Origin: Gp6-AA40 sp963741135
GTDB taxonomy: Bacteria; Acidobacteriota; Vicinamibacteria; Vicinamibacterales; UBA2999
Direction: 5' to 3'
Length of the DNA stretch: 64,000 nt
Assembly (NCBI GenBank): GCA_963741135.1
Contig: CAVUHC010000005.1
Location: 248,001 to 312,000 of the forward strand
Below the pieces are notes generated by a model. The model did not search any database. It was not told where the DNA came from and saw nothing but the letters and a program-made list of their open reading frames with translations. The position numbers were made by a program, and so were the translations under genes. Within the stretch, counting starts at the first letter, position 1, and every line of letters starts with the position of its first letter. Of the stretch, positions 36,074 to 45,693 are shown piece by piece.

Positions 36074-37627
36074 ATGGCCAAACGGCACCCTTCGGTCGTC
36101 CTCGTCGGACGTCCGAACGTCGGCAAGTCGACGCTTTTCAACCGGATCACCGGCATGCGGCGCGCGATTGTCACACCGATCGCGGGAACGACGCGCGACG
36201 TGATCGCGCAGGAGGCGGAATGGCTGGGGGTGCCGTTCGAGATGGTCGACACGGGCGGGATGTTCGGCGCCAGCGAGGATCCGCTTCACGAGCTGGTGCT
36301 GCAGCGCGGGCATCGGGCGATCGAAGCCGCGGACCTTCTCGTCTTCGTCGTCGACGGCCGCGATGGCATAGTGCCGGGCGACAACGACATCGCCCAGGCG
36401 GTCCACGCCGCCAACAAGCCGGCCATTATCGCGATCAACAAGACCGACGATCGGCGCGCGCGGGCCGGTGCGTTGGAGTTCTATCAGCTCGGATTCGATC
36501 CGATCGTTGAGGTCTCGGCCGAACACGGCGAAGGCGTCGGCGATCTGCTCGACGCGATCGTCCATCGGCTGCGGCCGAAGGGACAGTCGGCTCCCGTTGC
36601 GGCGCCAGATGACAAGGAGGACGAGGCGAATGCGGACTCGCACGCGGATGAAAGCGGGGAAGTGGCCGTCTCTATCGTCGGTCGTCCGAATGCGGGGAAG
36701 TCGTCGCTGGTGAACCGGCTGCTGCGCGAGGAGCGGATGATCGTCAGCGAGATGCCCGGCACCACCCGCGATGCTGTCGATACTGTGATGACCTGGCATC
36801 GACGCAAGTACCGTATCGTCGACACCGCCGGGATCAGGAAGGCCGGACGCGTTCAGCGCGGCGGGCAGGTCGAGACGGTCAGCGTCATGCTGGCGCAGCG
36901 ATCGATCGAAGCCGCCGACATCGTCGTCTTGCTCGTGGATGCCACGGCGGGGGTGACCGATCAGGATGCCGCGATCGCGGGCGCCGCGGACAAGGCGGGA
37001 CGCGGCGTGATCATCGTGGCCAACAAATGGGACCTGATGAAGGACCGCGGGCCCGACTTCGTCAAGGTATTCGACGAGGAGCTGCACCGGCACCTGAAGT
37101 TTCTCGACTACGCACCGGTGCTCCACATCTCGGCTCTGACGGGCGAGCGGGCGCCGAAACTGCTCGAGACGATCGACCGCGTGACCGCCTCGCGCCGGAT
37201 GCGGGTGAAGACCCCGGAGCTGAACAAGTTCGTGGCGGAGATTACTGCCGCGCATCCACCCTCCAGCCCTGGGCGGCAGCACGTTCGCGTGCTCTACGCG
37301 GCGCAGACCGGCGTCGCGCCTCCCACTTTCGTCTTTTTCACCAACGTCGCAACGAATTTTCATTTCTCGTACGAGCGGTTCCTCGTCAACCAGTTGCGCG
37401 AGCGATTCGGGTTTGAGGGCACCCCGATCCGGTTTCACGTCAGAACCCGACGTCGCAAGAACCCGGAGGATGGACAGGGTTCAAGGGGTTCAGAGGGTTC
37501 AGAGGGTTCAGAAGGTAAGCGTTCAGAAGGTTCAAGGGGTTCGAAGGGTTCAAAGCGTTCGAAGGGTGCAGAAGATTCAGATGGTTCAAAGGGACGCGGT
37601 TCGCGAACCAAGAAGAGGACCGCCTGA
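36074..37627 (+). CDS. der: Ribosome-biogenesis GTPase Der (EngA) with repeat-encoded C-terminal tail
   Basis: Double-GTPase needed for 50S maturation, 517 aa. First domain G1 GRPNVGKSTLFN and G3 DTGGM; second domain G1 GRPNAGKSSLVNRLL, G3 DTAGIRKAGRV and G4 NKWDLM. A KH-like domain ends near VRTRRRKNPED. After that come about 55 residues of Ser/Gly/Lys-rich sequence (GSEGSEGSEGKRSEGSRGSK) not expected in Der, encoded by GGTTCAGAG-type repeats. Core is normal; the tail is an expansion unique to this gene. Start ATG 36074 follows the palindrome. Confidence 0.95.
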   Translation: MAKRHPSVVLVGRPNVGKSTLFNRITGMRRAIVTPIAGTTRDVIAQEAEWLGVPFEMVDTGGMFGASEDPLHELVLQRGHRAIEAADLLVFVVDGRDGIVPGDNDIAQAVHAANKPAIIAINKTDDRRARAGALEFYQLGFDPIVEVSAEHGEGVGDLLDAIVHRLRPKGQSAPVAAPDDKEDEANADSHADESGEVAVSIVGRPNAGKSSLVNRLLREERMIVSEMPGTTRDAVDTVMTWHRRKYRIVDTAGIRKAGRVQRGGQVETVSVMLAQRSIEAADIVVLLVDATAGVTDQDAAIAGAADKAGRGVIIVANKWDLMKDRGPDFVKVFDEELHRHLKFLDYAPVLHISALTGERAPKLLETIDRVTASRRMRVKTPELNKFVAEITAAHPPSSPGRQHVRVLYAAQTGVAPPTFVFFTNVATNFHFSYERFLVNQLRERFGFEGTPIRFHVRTRRRKNPEDGQGSRGSEGSEGSEGKRSEGSRGSKGSKRSKGAEDSDGSKGRGSRTKKRTA

Positions 37628-37697
37628 GAACACGACCCTCTGAACCCGTTGAACAGGACCTACTGAACCCTTTGAACCCCCTGAACCCACTGAACCC
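37471..37697. repeat. GGTTCAGAG repeats in the der 3' end and their complement downstream
   Basis: About 110 nt of 9-nt GGTTCAGAG/GGTTCAAGG-like units lie inside der (37478-37600). Past the stop, the complement appears as CTGAACCC words (37636-37697: CCTCTGAACCCGTTGAACAG, CCTTTGAACCCCCTGAACCC). The halves can pair into a long imperfect stem that straddles the stop codon. Confidence 0.8.
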
Positions 37698-37715
37698 GGT
37701 TTATACTGACGCAGC

Positions 37716-38243
37716 GTGACGCCCAAGGTTTACAAGGCCGGGGAAGTCTGCGAGCTGGTGCAGGTGCAGCCGTACGTGCTGCGCTCCTGGGAGAAGGAAT
37801 TTCCGGGAATCGGCATCCAGAAGTCGCCGGAGAGCCCGCGGCTCTATCGCCAGAGCGACCTCGAGCACGTGCAGCGGATCAAGCAGCTCGTGTTCGGCGA
37901 AGGGCTGACGGTCGCAGGCGCTCGTCGGCGGCTCGAGGAGACGATGCCTGCGATGAGCCGCACGGCGGCGGCGGAAGTTGCGGAGGTCCTTGACGCACTG
38001 AGCGCGGATGCGCGATCGCGGATCGCGCACGTGCGCGACGGGCTGCGCGAGATCCGCTCGATATTGTCGGGCGCCCCCGGGTCGTCGAATGGGGGCTTCG
38101 CCTTGAAGCCGCCACAGGCCAAACCCGCGCGCATGAAGGCACGACCGGCCGCGGCGAGAACCAAGACCGTCAAGCGAGGGGCGGTCGCGAAGGCGTCAGC
38201 GGCCCGCAAGAAAGCACCAACGACGAAGCGCAAACGTAATTGA
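37716..38243 (+). CDS. MerR-family regulator with lysine/alanine-rich tail
   Basis: 175 aa. The N-terminal winged helix reads YKAGEVCELVQVQPYVLRSW, then RLYRQSDLEHVQRIKQLVFG, a MerR_1 HTH (GEV..L..V....LR.WE). A coiled segment follows to about residue 120, and the last 55 residues are basic and Ala/Pro-rich (KARPAAARTKTVKRG, AARKKAPTTKRKRN), reminiscent of histone H1-like tails. No effector-binding cysteines are evident. GTG 37716 is the start. Upstream of tRNA-Pro. Confidence 0.85.
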   Translation: MTPKVYKAGEVCELVQVQPYVLRSWEKEFPGIGIQKSPESPRLYRQSDLEHVQRIKQLVFGEGLTVAGARRRLEETMPAMSRTAAAEVAEVLDALSADARSRIAHVRDGLREIRSILSGAPGSSNGGFALKPPQAKPARMKARPAAARTKTVKRGAVAKASAARKKAPTTKRKRN

Positions 38244-38256
38244 AATTGAATAGCGT

Positions 38257-38334
38257 CGGGGCGTAGCGCAGCCTGGTTAGCGCACCTGACTGGGGGTCAG
38301 GGGGTCGCTGGTTCGAATCCAGTCGCCCCGACCA
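38257..38334 (+). tRNA. tRNA-Pro (GGG)
   Basis: Full cloverleaf: acceptor CGGGGCG pairs with CGCCCCG, the anticodon stem CCTGA/TCAGG holds loop CTGGGGG giving anticodon GGG, T-arm GCTGG-TTCGAAT-CCAGT, and CCA is encoded at the 3' end. Reads CCC codons. Confidence 0.97.
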
Positions 38335-38358
38335 TACTCTCGCGATGATTCCTCCAGA

Positions 38359-38880
38359 ATGTCGCAAGTACAGGCGGACCTTGAGGTCCGCCCGGTGAAG
38401 GGGTTCGACGTGAAGGACCGCACCGTCGCGCGCCTGCGGCTCGCGCTCTGGATCGCGCTCATCGTCACCGTGGTCGTTCCCTGGGGAAGGTTCGTTGATC
38501 ACACGCACTGGGACAGGGTCCAATGGGTGCCGTTCATCACGCCACCTGTGAAGGTGTTCGACGTCGTTGCGAATGTGCTCTTCTACGTGCCGTACGGATA
38601 CTGGTACGCACGGCAACGACAGGGCGCTCGGCACGCGCTCACCGCAGCCGTCGGCAGTGCCTTCGCGCTGTCCATCTGTACGGAAGCGACTCAGCTATTC
38701 AGCCAACGGCGTTTTCCGTCGTTCACTGACGTCGCGAGTAACCTGGCCGGCGCATACGTGGGTGCTCATTGGGCTCTTAGACGAGCACGTAGCGTTACCT
38801 CAGCTCGCCGATCTGCTTCTTCAACGCCGCCTCCTCGATGTGTTTCCTACCCCGTGCGAACCACCGAGCGAGGCCCATAA
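38359..38880 (+). CDS. VanZ-like membrane protein
   Basis: 173 aa from ATG 38359. Three to four hydrophobic helices with a VanZ pattern: LRLALWIALIVTVVVPW, PPVKVFDVVANVLFYVPYGY, and SICTEATQLFSQRRFPSFTD with VASNLAGAYVGAH. VanZ-like proteins are linked to teicoplanin resistance or to unknown envelope roles; function here is unknown. A GCGGACC palindrome (38373-38392) falls in the first codons (QADLEVRP); GTG 38395 would put it in the leader instead. Its last 86 nt are antisense to the zinc-ribbon gene, so the C-terminal Ser/Arg-rich part may be non-native. Confidence 0.78.
   Translation: MSQVQADLEVRPVKGFDVKDRTVARLRLALWIALIVTVVVPWGRFVDHTHWDRVQWVPFITPPVKVFDVVANVLFYVPYGYWYARQRQGARHALTAAVGSAFALSICTEATQLFSQRRFPSFTDVASNLAGAYVGAHWALRRARSVTSARRSASSTPPPRCVSYPVRTTERGP
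38373..38392. repeat. GCGGACC-family palindrome at the start of the VanZ-like gene
   Basis: GGCGGACCT-TG-AGGTCCGCC, in frame near codons 5-11 if ATG 38359 is used. Confidence 0.75.
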
Positions 38881-39118
38881 TCCCGAGGCCCACCACGCCG
38901 TAGCCGATCATCTTTCCGGGGCTCGGCTTTCCGGAGACCGGCTTTCCCGCACTCGGCGCGCGGACCGGTTCGAGCGGGCGCACGTGCGAACGCCGTTCCG
39001 CGGGGGGCACCCATCGAGTGAGAAACGCGAATGTCTCGGAAGCGCAGGACGGGCACTGTTGCGGGCCGTCGTGGACCTCCTCACAGTCGAGGCACAGGCG
39101 AGCGAGGCGAAGTTGCAT
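38795..39118 (-). CDS. Small zinc-ribbon membrane protein
   Basis: 107 aa. CLDCEEVHDGPQQCPSCASE (C-x2-C-x10-C-x2-C) near the N terminus is a clear zinc ribbon, then a proline-rich linker, then one helix (MIGYGVVGLGIMGLARWFA). The basic C terminus faces inside. Unknown function. ATG 39118. Overlaps the VanZ-like gene tail to tail by 86 nt. Confidence 0.7.
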   Translation of the reverse strand: MQLRLARLCLDCEEVHDGPQQCPSCASETFAFLTRWVPPAERRSHVRPLEPVRAPSAGKPVSGKPSPGKMIGYGVVGLGIMGLARWFARGRKHIEEAALKKQIGELR

Positions 39119-39166
39119 ATGTAACCTTCAGGCTGGTTGCAATGCAGGTGCCCAACCGCCGATCAG

Positions 39167-39373
39167 TCAGTCGGTGGAGGACGTATAAAGGCCCAGTAAA
39201 TCCACCTTGAGGTGCTGGCAGGGGTCGTCGCCCTTCTTCCGCTTCGGCAACAGATCGGGCCGGTTGCTCGTCAGCCACCCGTGAAACGTCGCCACGTCGG
39301 GTTCTGTTCGAGTGGGTGCGGAGTGCTCGGTCCACAAAGCACGGATAACGGCTCGTCGCTGCTGGTCGTTCAT
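39167..39373 (-). CDS. Short hypothetical protein
   Basis: 68 aa from ATG 39373 (MNDQQRRAVIRALWTEHSAP). Charged and soluble, with FHGWLTSNRPDLLPKRKKGD in the middle, a pattern that looks like a conserved small acidobacterial protein but cannot be assigned. A longer frame to 39532 overlaps the secreted gene antisense and is not used. Function unknown. Confidence 0.5.
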   Translation of the reverse strand: MNDQQRRAVIRALWTEHSAPTRTEPDVATFHGWLTSNRPDLLPKRKKGDDPCQHLKVDLLGLYTSSTD

Positions 39374-39512
39374 CGTACCAAGTATCGGCATGTCCCGCTG
39401 GGGGCTGACGCAAACAAATTCACAGATCTGCGTTGCAAGAGCGAGAAAATTCGTGAGTCGGGTCAAGCCGATGTGCTTGGATTGGCGTCTCAAGGCGTGT
39501 TGGAGGACGGCG

Positions 39513-39920
39513 ATGCCCACGTTCAAGCCCATCCTGTTCGCGTTGAGCCTGTCTGCCTCAGCCGCACCGGCAGTCGCGCAGAATCTCGCACCGAGCTGCC
39601 TGCATGGCTCGGATGAGACCGCCGCAAACCGTGCCCGCCGTCAGCAGGCGGTCCAGTACGCGGCAAAAGTGAACGCAGCCGAAGGCATGAGCGTTCCGCG
39701 ACTGCAGAAATACCGCCCGCTTAACGAGCTGGCAAACCTGCCACCGCTGCCCGCTGGATTCGACATCCAGTTTTACACTGACGGCCTCACATACACCTTC
39801 TCGCTGAAGGATACGCGCGACGCGTGTCACTACGCGATCTTCTCGGACCAGGACAAGCTGTTGTACGAGGCGATCCCGAGCAAGGGCGAGCCGACGATTG
39901 TTCCGCTCGGAACGAAGTAG
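39513..39920 (+). CDS. Secreted protein of unknown function
   Basis: 135 aa; signal peptide MPTFKPILFALSLSASAAPA with cleavage after VAQ. Mature part holds two cysteines (SCLHGSDET and DACHYAIFS) that could form a disulfide, and PLNELANLPPLPAGF. Start ATG 39513 has GGAGGA 8 nt upstream, better than the frame beginning at 39312. No known family recognised. It converges on the TonB receptor gene with a hairpin between. Confidence 0.7.
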   Translation: MPTFKPILFALSLSASAAPAVAQNLAPSCLHGSDETAANRARRQQAVQYAAKVNAAEGMSVPRLQKYRPLNELANLPPLPAGFDIQFYTDGLTYTFSLKDTRDACHYAIFSDQDKLLYEAIPSKGEPTIVPLGTK

Positions 39921-39940
39921 AAGGGGGATTTAGAAGCCGC

Positions 39941-39966
39941 CCGCAACCTGCATCTGCAGGTTGCGG
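39941..39966. terminator. Strong hairpin between convergent genes
   Basis: CCGCAACCTGCA and TGCAGGTTGCGG are perfect 12-nt arms with a 2-nt loop. Lies in the 111-nt gap between converging genes; no clear T-run on either side, so a bidirectional terminator is plausible but not proven. Confidence 0.6.
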
Positions 39967-40031
39967 ACGACCGCGGGCTTGTCTCGCCGTAGCCGCGCCG
40001 TAGGCGGCGGCGAAGGCGGAAGGCTCGGTCC

Positions 40032-43028
40032 TTAGAAAAGGAACCGAGCCCCAAGTTGGAGTTGTCGCGGGCCTCCGATCCCTGAGATGAAGCCCGTTGG
40101 TTGGTTAAACGTCGTCCCCCTCGCGTTCCCCCCATAGGATCCACCGAAGTTGGCGGTGTTGAAGACGTTGAAGATCTCGGCAAATATGCCGACCTTCTTC
40201 TCGCCTCCCAGCGCAAAGAACTTCGTCGATCGTAGATCGAAGACGAACGTGTTGTCGCCTCGCGCCGAGTTCAGCGAGACCTGTTGGCCGGTGGCCGGAT
40301 CGATGTATCGGTCGTTGTTGTTGCCGTCGGCGTTGAGATCCGAGCCGGCGGTGAGGTTGTACGGGCGAGCGCTGACGACCTGCACGACGGGCGACAACTG
40401 AATGCCGTACGCTACGTCGAAAACGCCCGTGGCCACGAACCGGTGCCGCTCATCAGGTCCGTTCGGTCCCCACTCACTCTTGTCCAGCGGCTTGTCGTAG
40501 GTCTGGGCCAGCCCCGCGCCGGAACGGTTACCGGTCGAGCCGCCGTAGGAGTACGCACCGGCCAGCGTGTAGTGCGCCTGCAGCGTGGCGCGCGGGAGAC
40601 GGCGCTGGAACATGAACGTCAGACCGTCGTAGCGCGACTTGTTGATCGCGGCGAGGATGCGTGTCGAGGCGAGGTATGTCGGGTTGCCGAACACGCGCTG
40701 GAAATCGTTCGCCAGCAGCCGGCGGCCGCCGATGAGCGGATTGATCTCCGTGCTGCGCACTTCACGACGTCCCTCGATGCGCGTGTAGTCCACCGCCAGC
40801 GTCGTATTCGCCGCCAGCGTGTGCGCGTAGCCGATGTGCCCCTGGTGCGTGATCGGATCGTTGTAGTCCGGACGGATCCACTGGCCGGTCGAGTTGTTCG
40901 CCAGCCGGTCGCCCTGCGTCGGCTGCGGCGGAAGCGGGTCGAGGCCGAGACGGTAGGTCGCCAGCTCGCCCACGCCAATTGCAGTGTTCGTGCGGGTGGC
41001 GAGCGAGTTCAGCGGGCGGGCGGACTGCCCGGTGATGTCGCCGGCGGCAGCGGCCGTGTTGTACTGGTCGATGTAGAGACCGTAGCCACCGCGGATCACT
41101 CGGGTTCCATCTCCCGACACATCCCACGCGAATCCGACGCGCGGCGAGAAGTCCATTTTGGGCGTCTTCGGATACCCCCCGTACGGATGGCCGATCGCTT
41201 CGAGCGCCATCCGCGTGGCATTGGTGGCAAACTTCTCCTGCACCATCAGGTTGAAGTCGCGGTCGTAGCGAATGCCGAGGTTCAACGTCAGCGATGGCTT
41301 GATGCGCCAGTCATCCTGGAACCACGTGCCGATCTGCTGCGCGTTGCTGGTCGTGTCCTGCCAGCTCCCCTGTCCGTTGACCGCGCCGCCGTTGGCCTGC
41401 TGCCACATGCGCACGATGCCCGGCGTCTGGAAGCCCTGCGGATAACGGCCATTGGTGTTGTTGAGGATGACGGACGGATCGTCGAAGAAGGCAACGGTCG
41501 CGTAATGCTCGTTGCCATTCCTGATGCCCAGGTGCCAGAGGTAATTGAAGTTGACCCCCATCTTCAACTGATGGTTGCCCTTCAACAATGACAGATCGTC
41601 GCGGGCCTGGTAGACCATCCGGTCGGACTGCGTTCCGGCATCTCCGCCGGCGCCGGTATTGACGGAGGGGAACGAGAGGCGCGGCGCGAAGATATCCACA
41701 GTGGGGAAGTCGCGTGTGTAGTGCTCCCCGGTGATGTTGCTGACCACGTCCGCCAGATAGATCATCCTGTTCACCTGTCCGGTGATCTGGTTCAGGCCGG
41801 TGCTGCCGAGGACGTAGCTGTGCTGAGCCACCGCGCTCCACGCGTTGATGACCATGTTGTCGGGCTGCCCGTTGTCGTTGTTCGTGGCGTAGGTCACCGC
41901 GTCTTGCTGCTCGTCCTGACCCGCGTAGCGGATGGACAGGGATTGCGCGTTATTGAGTTGCAGATTCGATTTCAGTGAGTAGGTCCGGAGCTGGCCCGGC
42001 AACACTGCGATCTGCGGATGCTTGTCGTACACCCACCCCGCGGGAACCTGGCCACGGCGCATCGCCTGGACGAGGAATTCGAGCTGGTCGTACTGATTCG
42101 CCGGAACGAACGTGCCCGTGTCTTTTAGCATCTGCTCGATAGCGCCGAAGAAGAACATCCGGTTCCTGATGATCGGGCCACCGATCGATCCGCCGAACGA
42201 CTCGCGGTTGTACGGCGGCTTCGCGCCATTGGCCTGCCTCTGGAAAAAGTCCTTTGAGGTCACCCTCTCGTCGCGTGCGGAGCCGAACAGCGAGCCGTGC
42301 AGCACGTTCGTTCCAGACTTGGTTACCAGCGAAACGGCTGCGCCACCGGTGCGACCGTCGGCCGCCGAGAACTGGCTGGACGCGAGCTGGAATTGCTCGA
42401 GGGCTTCCGTCGTGAAACTCATCAAGGGGCCGCTGTAGTGGTTGTCGCGGTTGTCGGCGCCGTCGATCGTAGGTGTCACGTTGCCCCCGGACGATCCCGC
42501 AAACGATACCGTCCCGGTGTTCTGCTTGGTTCGGTGGAGCTCGCCAACGGGGGCAGCGCCCGGCAGCAGTTCCAACATCCCGCTGATCGTTCGGTTCAGC
42601 ATCGGAAGATTCGCCAGCTCCGTGGTCTGGATGGTATTGGCGACCTTCGACTGGGTCACCTCGATCATCGGGGTCTCGCCCGTGACCGTCAGCGTCTCGT
42701 TGAGTCCGGCCAGCGCCAGCTTGAAGTCGATCGTGAGGGTGGCGTTGAGCACGAGATTCACGTTCTGTCTCGTGGAAGGCGCGAACCCCGTAAGATCCGT
42801 CTTGACGTTATAAACGCCGGGCTCGAGCCCAGGCATGTAATACGATCCCTCGGCGTTGGTAACGGTCTCCCGCGTCACGCCAGTGCTGACGTTGGTCGCG
42901 GTGACAGTTACACCCGGGAGCACGGCATCGCCCTGATCGAGGACGCGCCCGTTGAACGTGCTGGTTGCCTGACCGAACGCTGGAGCCGTGGTCACAAGCA
43001 AGAGTGCCGCGACTATCCACAGACGCAT
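40032..43028 (-). CDS. TonB-dependent receptor with carboxypeptidase-regulatory-like N-terminal domain
   Basis: 998-aa outer-membrane receptor. Signal peptide MRLWIVAALLLVTTAPAFGQ; an N-terminal CarboxypepD_reg-like domain (FNGRVLDQGDAVLPGVTVTA, GSYYMPGLEPGVYNVK); plug region with TIDGADNRDNHYSGPLMSF and EQFQLASSQFSAADGRTGGA; a long beta-barrel to the terminal aromatic QLQLGARFLF. Typical of Acidobacteriota polysaccharide or peptide importers, though the ligand is unknown. Start ATG 43028 has an excellent AGGAGGAGG Shine-Dalgarno. The longer frame to 43049 adds seven residues. The promoter lies in the 195-nt gap to the divergent synthase gene. Confidence 0.93.
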   Translation of the reverse strand: MRLWIVAALLLVTTAPAFGQATSTFNGRVLDQGDAVLPGVTVTATNVSTGVTRETVTNAEGSYYMPGLEPGVYNVKTDLTGFAPSTRQNVNLVLNATLTIDFKLALAGLNETLTVTGETPMIEVTQSKVANTIQTTELANLPMLNRTISGMLELLPGAAPVGELHRTKQNTGTVSFAGSSGGNVTPTIDGADNRDNHYSGPLMSFTTEALEQFQLASSQFSAADGRTGGAAVSLVTKSGTNVLHGSLFGSARDERVTSKDFFQRQANGAKPPYNRESFGGSIGGPIIRNRMFFFGAIEQMLKDTGTFVPANQYDQLEFLVQAMRRGQVPAGWVYDKHPQIAVLPGQLRTYSLKSNLQLNNAQSLSIRYAGQDEQQDAVTYATNNDNGQPDNMVINAWSAVAQHSYVLGSTGLNQITGQVNRMIYLADVVSNITGEHYTRDFPTVDIFAPRLSFPSVNTGAGGDAGTQSDRMVYQARDDLSLLKGNHQLKMGVNFNYLWHLGIRNGNEHYATVAFFDDPSVILNNTNGRYPQGFQTPGIVRMWQQANGGAVNGQGSWQDTTSNAQQIGTWFQDDWRIKPSLTLNLGIRYDRDFNLMVQEKFATNATRMALEAIGHPYGGYPKTPKMDFSPRVGFAWDVSGDGTRVIRGGYGLYIDQYNTAAAAGDITGQSARPLNSLATRTNTAIGVGELATYRLGLDPLPPQPTQGDRLANNSTGQWIRPDYNDPITHQGHIGYAHTLAANTTLAVDYTRIEGRREVRSTEINPLIGGRRLLANDFQRVFGNPTYLASTRILAAINKSRYDGLTFMFQRRLPRATLQAHYTLAGAYSYGGSTGNRSGAGLAQTYDKPLDKSEWGPNGPDERHRFVATGVFDVAYGIQLSPVVQVVSARPYNLTAGSDLNADGNNNDRYIDPATGQQVSLNSARGDNTFVFDLRSTKFFALGGEKKVGIFAEIFNVFNTANFGGSYGGNARGTTFNQPTGFISGIGGPRQLQLGARFLF

Positions 43029-43223
43029 ACTTCCTCCTCCTAGAGTCACAAAACCGAGAGACGAAAAAGAGCTACCTGGGTGCTACCCGACGCTTCGATG
43101 CCCGGAACTATATCCGGTTTGCCTTCTTCGAGTTATGGAATTGTTGAGTGGGGGACTTGTAACATTGCGACCCGAGGGGTGTCAATAAGCACAAGACGGG
43201 ATAGAGTAGCCGCGCCTGTCAAA

Positions 43224-45693
43224 ATGAGTGACAAAAAGCGGTCTCGCGCGGTGCAAACCGTCGCTTCGCCACGATTCCTGCCCGGCGTCCTCCTTCTCTT
43301 CGTCGGCAGCGGCTGCGCCGCCCTGATCTACGAGGTCGTCTGGTTTCAGCTGATGCAGCTCGTAATCGGGGCGTCAGCGGTATCCCTGGGTGTCCTGCTG
43401 GCCACATTCATGGGTGGCATGTGCGCGGGGAGCCTTCTGCTCTCGCGCGTCGTCTCCACGGACCGGCATCCGCTTGGCGTCTACGCGCGGCTGGAATTCG
43501 GAATCGGCGCATTCGGCCTTCTCATCCTGTTCGCGCTGCCAGCGCTGGGCAACCTGTACGTGGCCAATGTTGGACACGGGTTCGGGGCAATATTCTTCCG
43601 CGCCGTACTGTGCGCCGTCTGCCTCCTCCCGCCCACGGTGCTCATGGGCGCGACCTTGCCGGCGATTGCGCGGTGGGTGGAGACGACGCCGCAAGGTGTG
43701 TCGTGGCTCGGATTCTTTTACGGCGGCAACATCGCAGGCGCTGTCTTCGGCTGTCTGTTCGCCGGCTTCTACCTGCTGCGGGTATATGACATGTCGACCG
43801 CCACCTACGTGGCGGTCGCGATCAATGTGGCTGTGGCGGCGATCGCGCTGCTGCTGGCGCAGCGTACGCCCTATGCCCCGGCCGTCATCTCCGGGAAGGA
43901 ATCTGCTGCGGTCGCACACGCCGCCTGGCCGACGTCACACAGCCATCGCGTTGTCCGGGACCGCCGCACTCGGCGCCGAGGTGGTCTGGACGCGAGTGCT
44001 GTCACTGCTCCTGGGCGGCACGGTTTACACCTTCTCGATGATCACGGGAGCGTTTCTGGCTGGGCTTGGAATAGGCAGCGCCGCTGGCGCGTGGATCGCC
44101 CGCACGACAACGCGCCCGGGTCTGCTCCTGGCCTGGTCTCAGGTTGGGGTCGTGGTATCCGTCGCATGGGCGGCGTTGCTGCTGAACCGCGAATTTCCGT
44201 TCTGGCCGATCGATCCGGCCCTCGCCGCTGGTCCATGGTTCAACTTTCAAATCGATCTCCTGCGCGCCGCACTGGCGACCCTGCCTGCCGCATGCTTCTG
44301 GGGCGCCAGTTTCCCACTCGCGCTCGCCACCGTGGCCTCTCGCGACCATGACGCGGGCCGCGTCGTCGGTCGCGTATATGCGGCCAATACGCTCGGCGCG
44401 ATCGCCGGGGCGCTCGCATTCAGTCTGCTGATCATTCCCGGGCTGGGCACTCAGGACGCGCAGCGCTGGATGATCGGCCTTTCCGCGATGGCCGCCGTCG
44501 TGATGCTGATCTGGAGGTCACCTGCCGACGCACCGCTCGGGGCCACAAGACGGCTCGGCGCGATTGCCGCCGCAATCGTACTGGCCGCGATCGCCGCCAC
44601 AAGCGTGGCGCCAGTCCCGGCTGACCTCATCGCGTACGGCCGCCAGATTGCGACCTTCAAGGGCGCCACGTTCCTCTACACAGGGGAGGGGCTCAACTCA
44701 TCGATCGCGGTGTCCGAGGCGGAAGGCGGCGTCCGCAACTTTCACGTGAGCGGCAAGGTCGAAGCGTCCACCGAAGTGCACGACATGCGGCTTCAGCGTC
44801 TGCTCGGCCACATGTCCGCGCTGATGCATCCGCGTCCGCGGTCGGTGCTCATCGTGGGCTTCGGCGCGGGCGTCACTGCCGGATCGTTCGTGCTGCATCC
44901 GAGCGTGGAGCGCATTGTGATCTGCGAGATCGAACCGCTCATTCCGCGGATGGTGGCGCCGTTCTTCAGCAAGGAAAACTACGACGTCGTCCATGACCCT
45001 CGGGTTGAGATCGTCTACGACGACGCGCGCCACTACATCCTGACGACACGCGAGAAGTTCGACGTGATTACCTCCGATCCGATCCATCCATGGGTGAAGG
45101 GCGCCGCGTCGCTCTACACGAAGGATTACTTCGACCTCGTGAAAGCGCACCTCAATCCCGGCGGCGTGGTCACACAGTGGGTTCCGCTCTACCAGAGCAC
45201 GGAAGAGGTCGTGAAGAGTGAGGTCGCCACATTCTTCGACGTCTTTCCGTACGGGACGATCTGGAGCAACCAGTACGCGAACGGCGGCGGGTACGACGTC
45301 GTCATGCTGGCAAAGCCGGAGCCGCTCGTGATCGATCCGGGTGCGTTGCAGGCGCGGCTCGATCGTCCGGATCACGCGCGCGTGGCGCAAGCCCTCAATG
45401 AAGTGGATTTCCCGGGTGTGCCGGGGCTGATGGCGGCGTATGGCGGCCAGGGTCGCGATCTTCGCCCGTGGCTGGCAGACGCGCAGATCAACAGGGACCG
45501 GAATTTGAGGCTTCAGTACCTTGCGGGGATGGCGAACAACGTCTATGACAATCGCATCTACCAGGACATGCTGGCGTATTGGCGGTTCCCGGAAGAGATG
45601 TTGACCGGATCACCGGAATGGAAGGAGCGGCTGCGCCGGGAGATGGCGCCAGGCCATCCCCAGGTCGAAGATCCGGGGGCAGTGGTCCGTTGA
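43224..45693 (+). CDS. Membrane protein fused to a spermidine-synthase-like domain, one frameshift
   Basis: About 820 aa in two frames. Start ATG 43224 (MSDKKRSRAVQTVASPRFLP). N-terminal half has many membrane helices (LLFVGSGCAALIYEVVWFQL, FGLLILFALPAL). After one extra base near 43930 the frame continues TAIALSGTAALGAEVVWTRV and further helices, then a spermine/spermidine-synthase-like Rossmann part (VLIVGFGAGVTAGSFVLHPS, CEIEPLIPRM, VEIVYDDARHYILTTREKFD, GGVVTQWVPLY). Such fusions are common in bacteria; polyamine synthesis is not proven, and the aminopropyl-acceptor residues were not confirmed. No other damage is seen, so a sequencing indel is likely. Confidence 0.8.

Noticed and set aside
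37478..37600. Possible CRISPR array
   Set aside because: Units are only 9 nt, contiguous and without spacers, and they are coding in der.
40284..41591. 435-aa open frame on the plus strand
   Set aside because: Antisense to the TonB receptor barrel; Arg/Val-rich without motifs.
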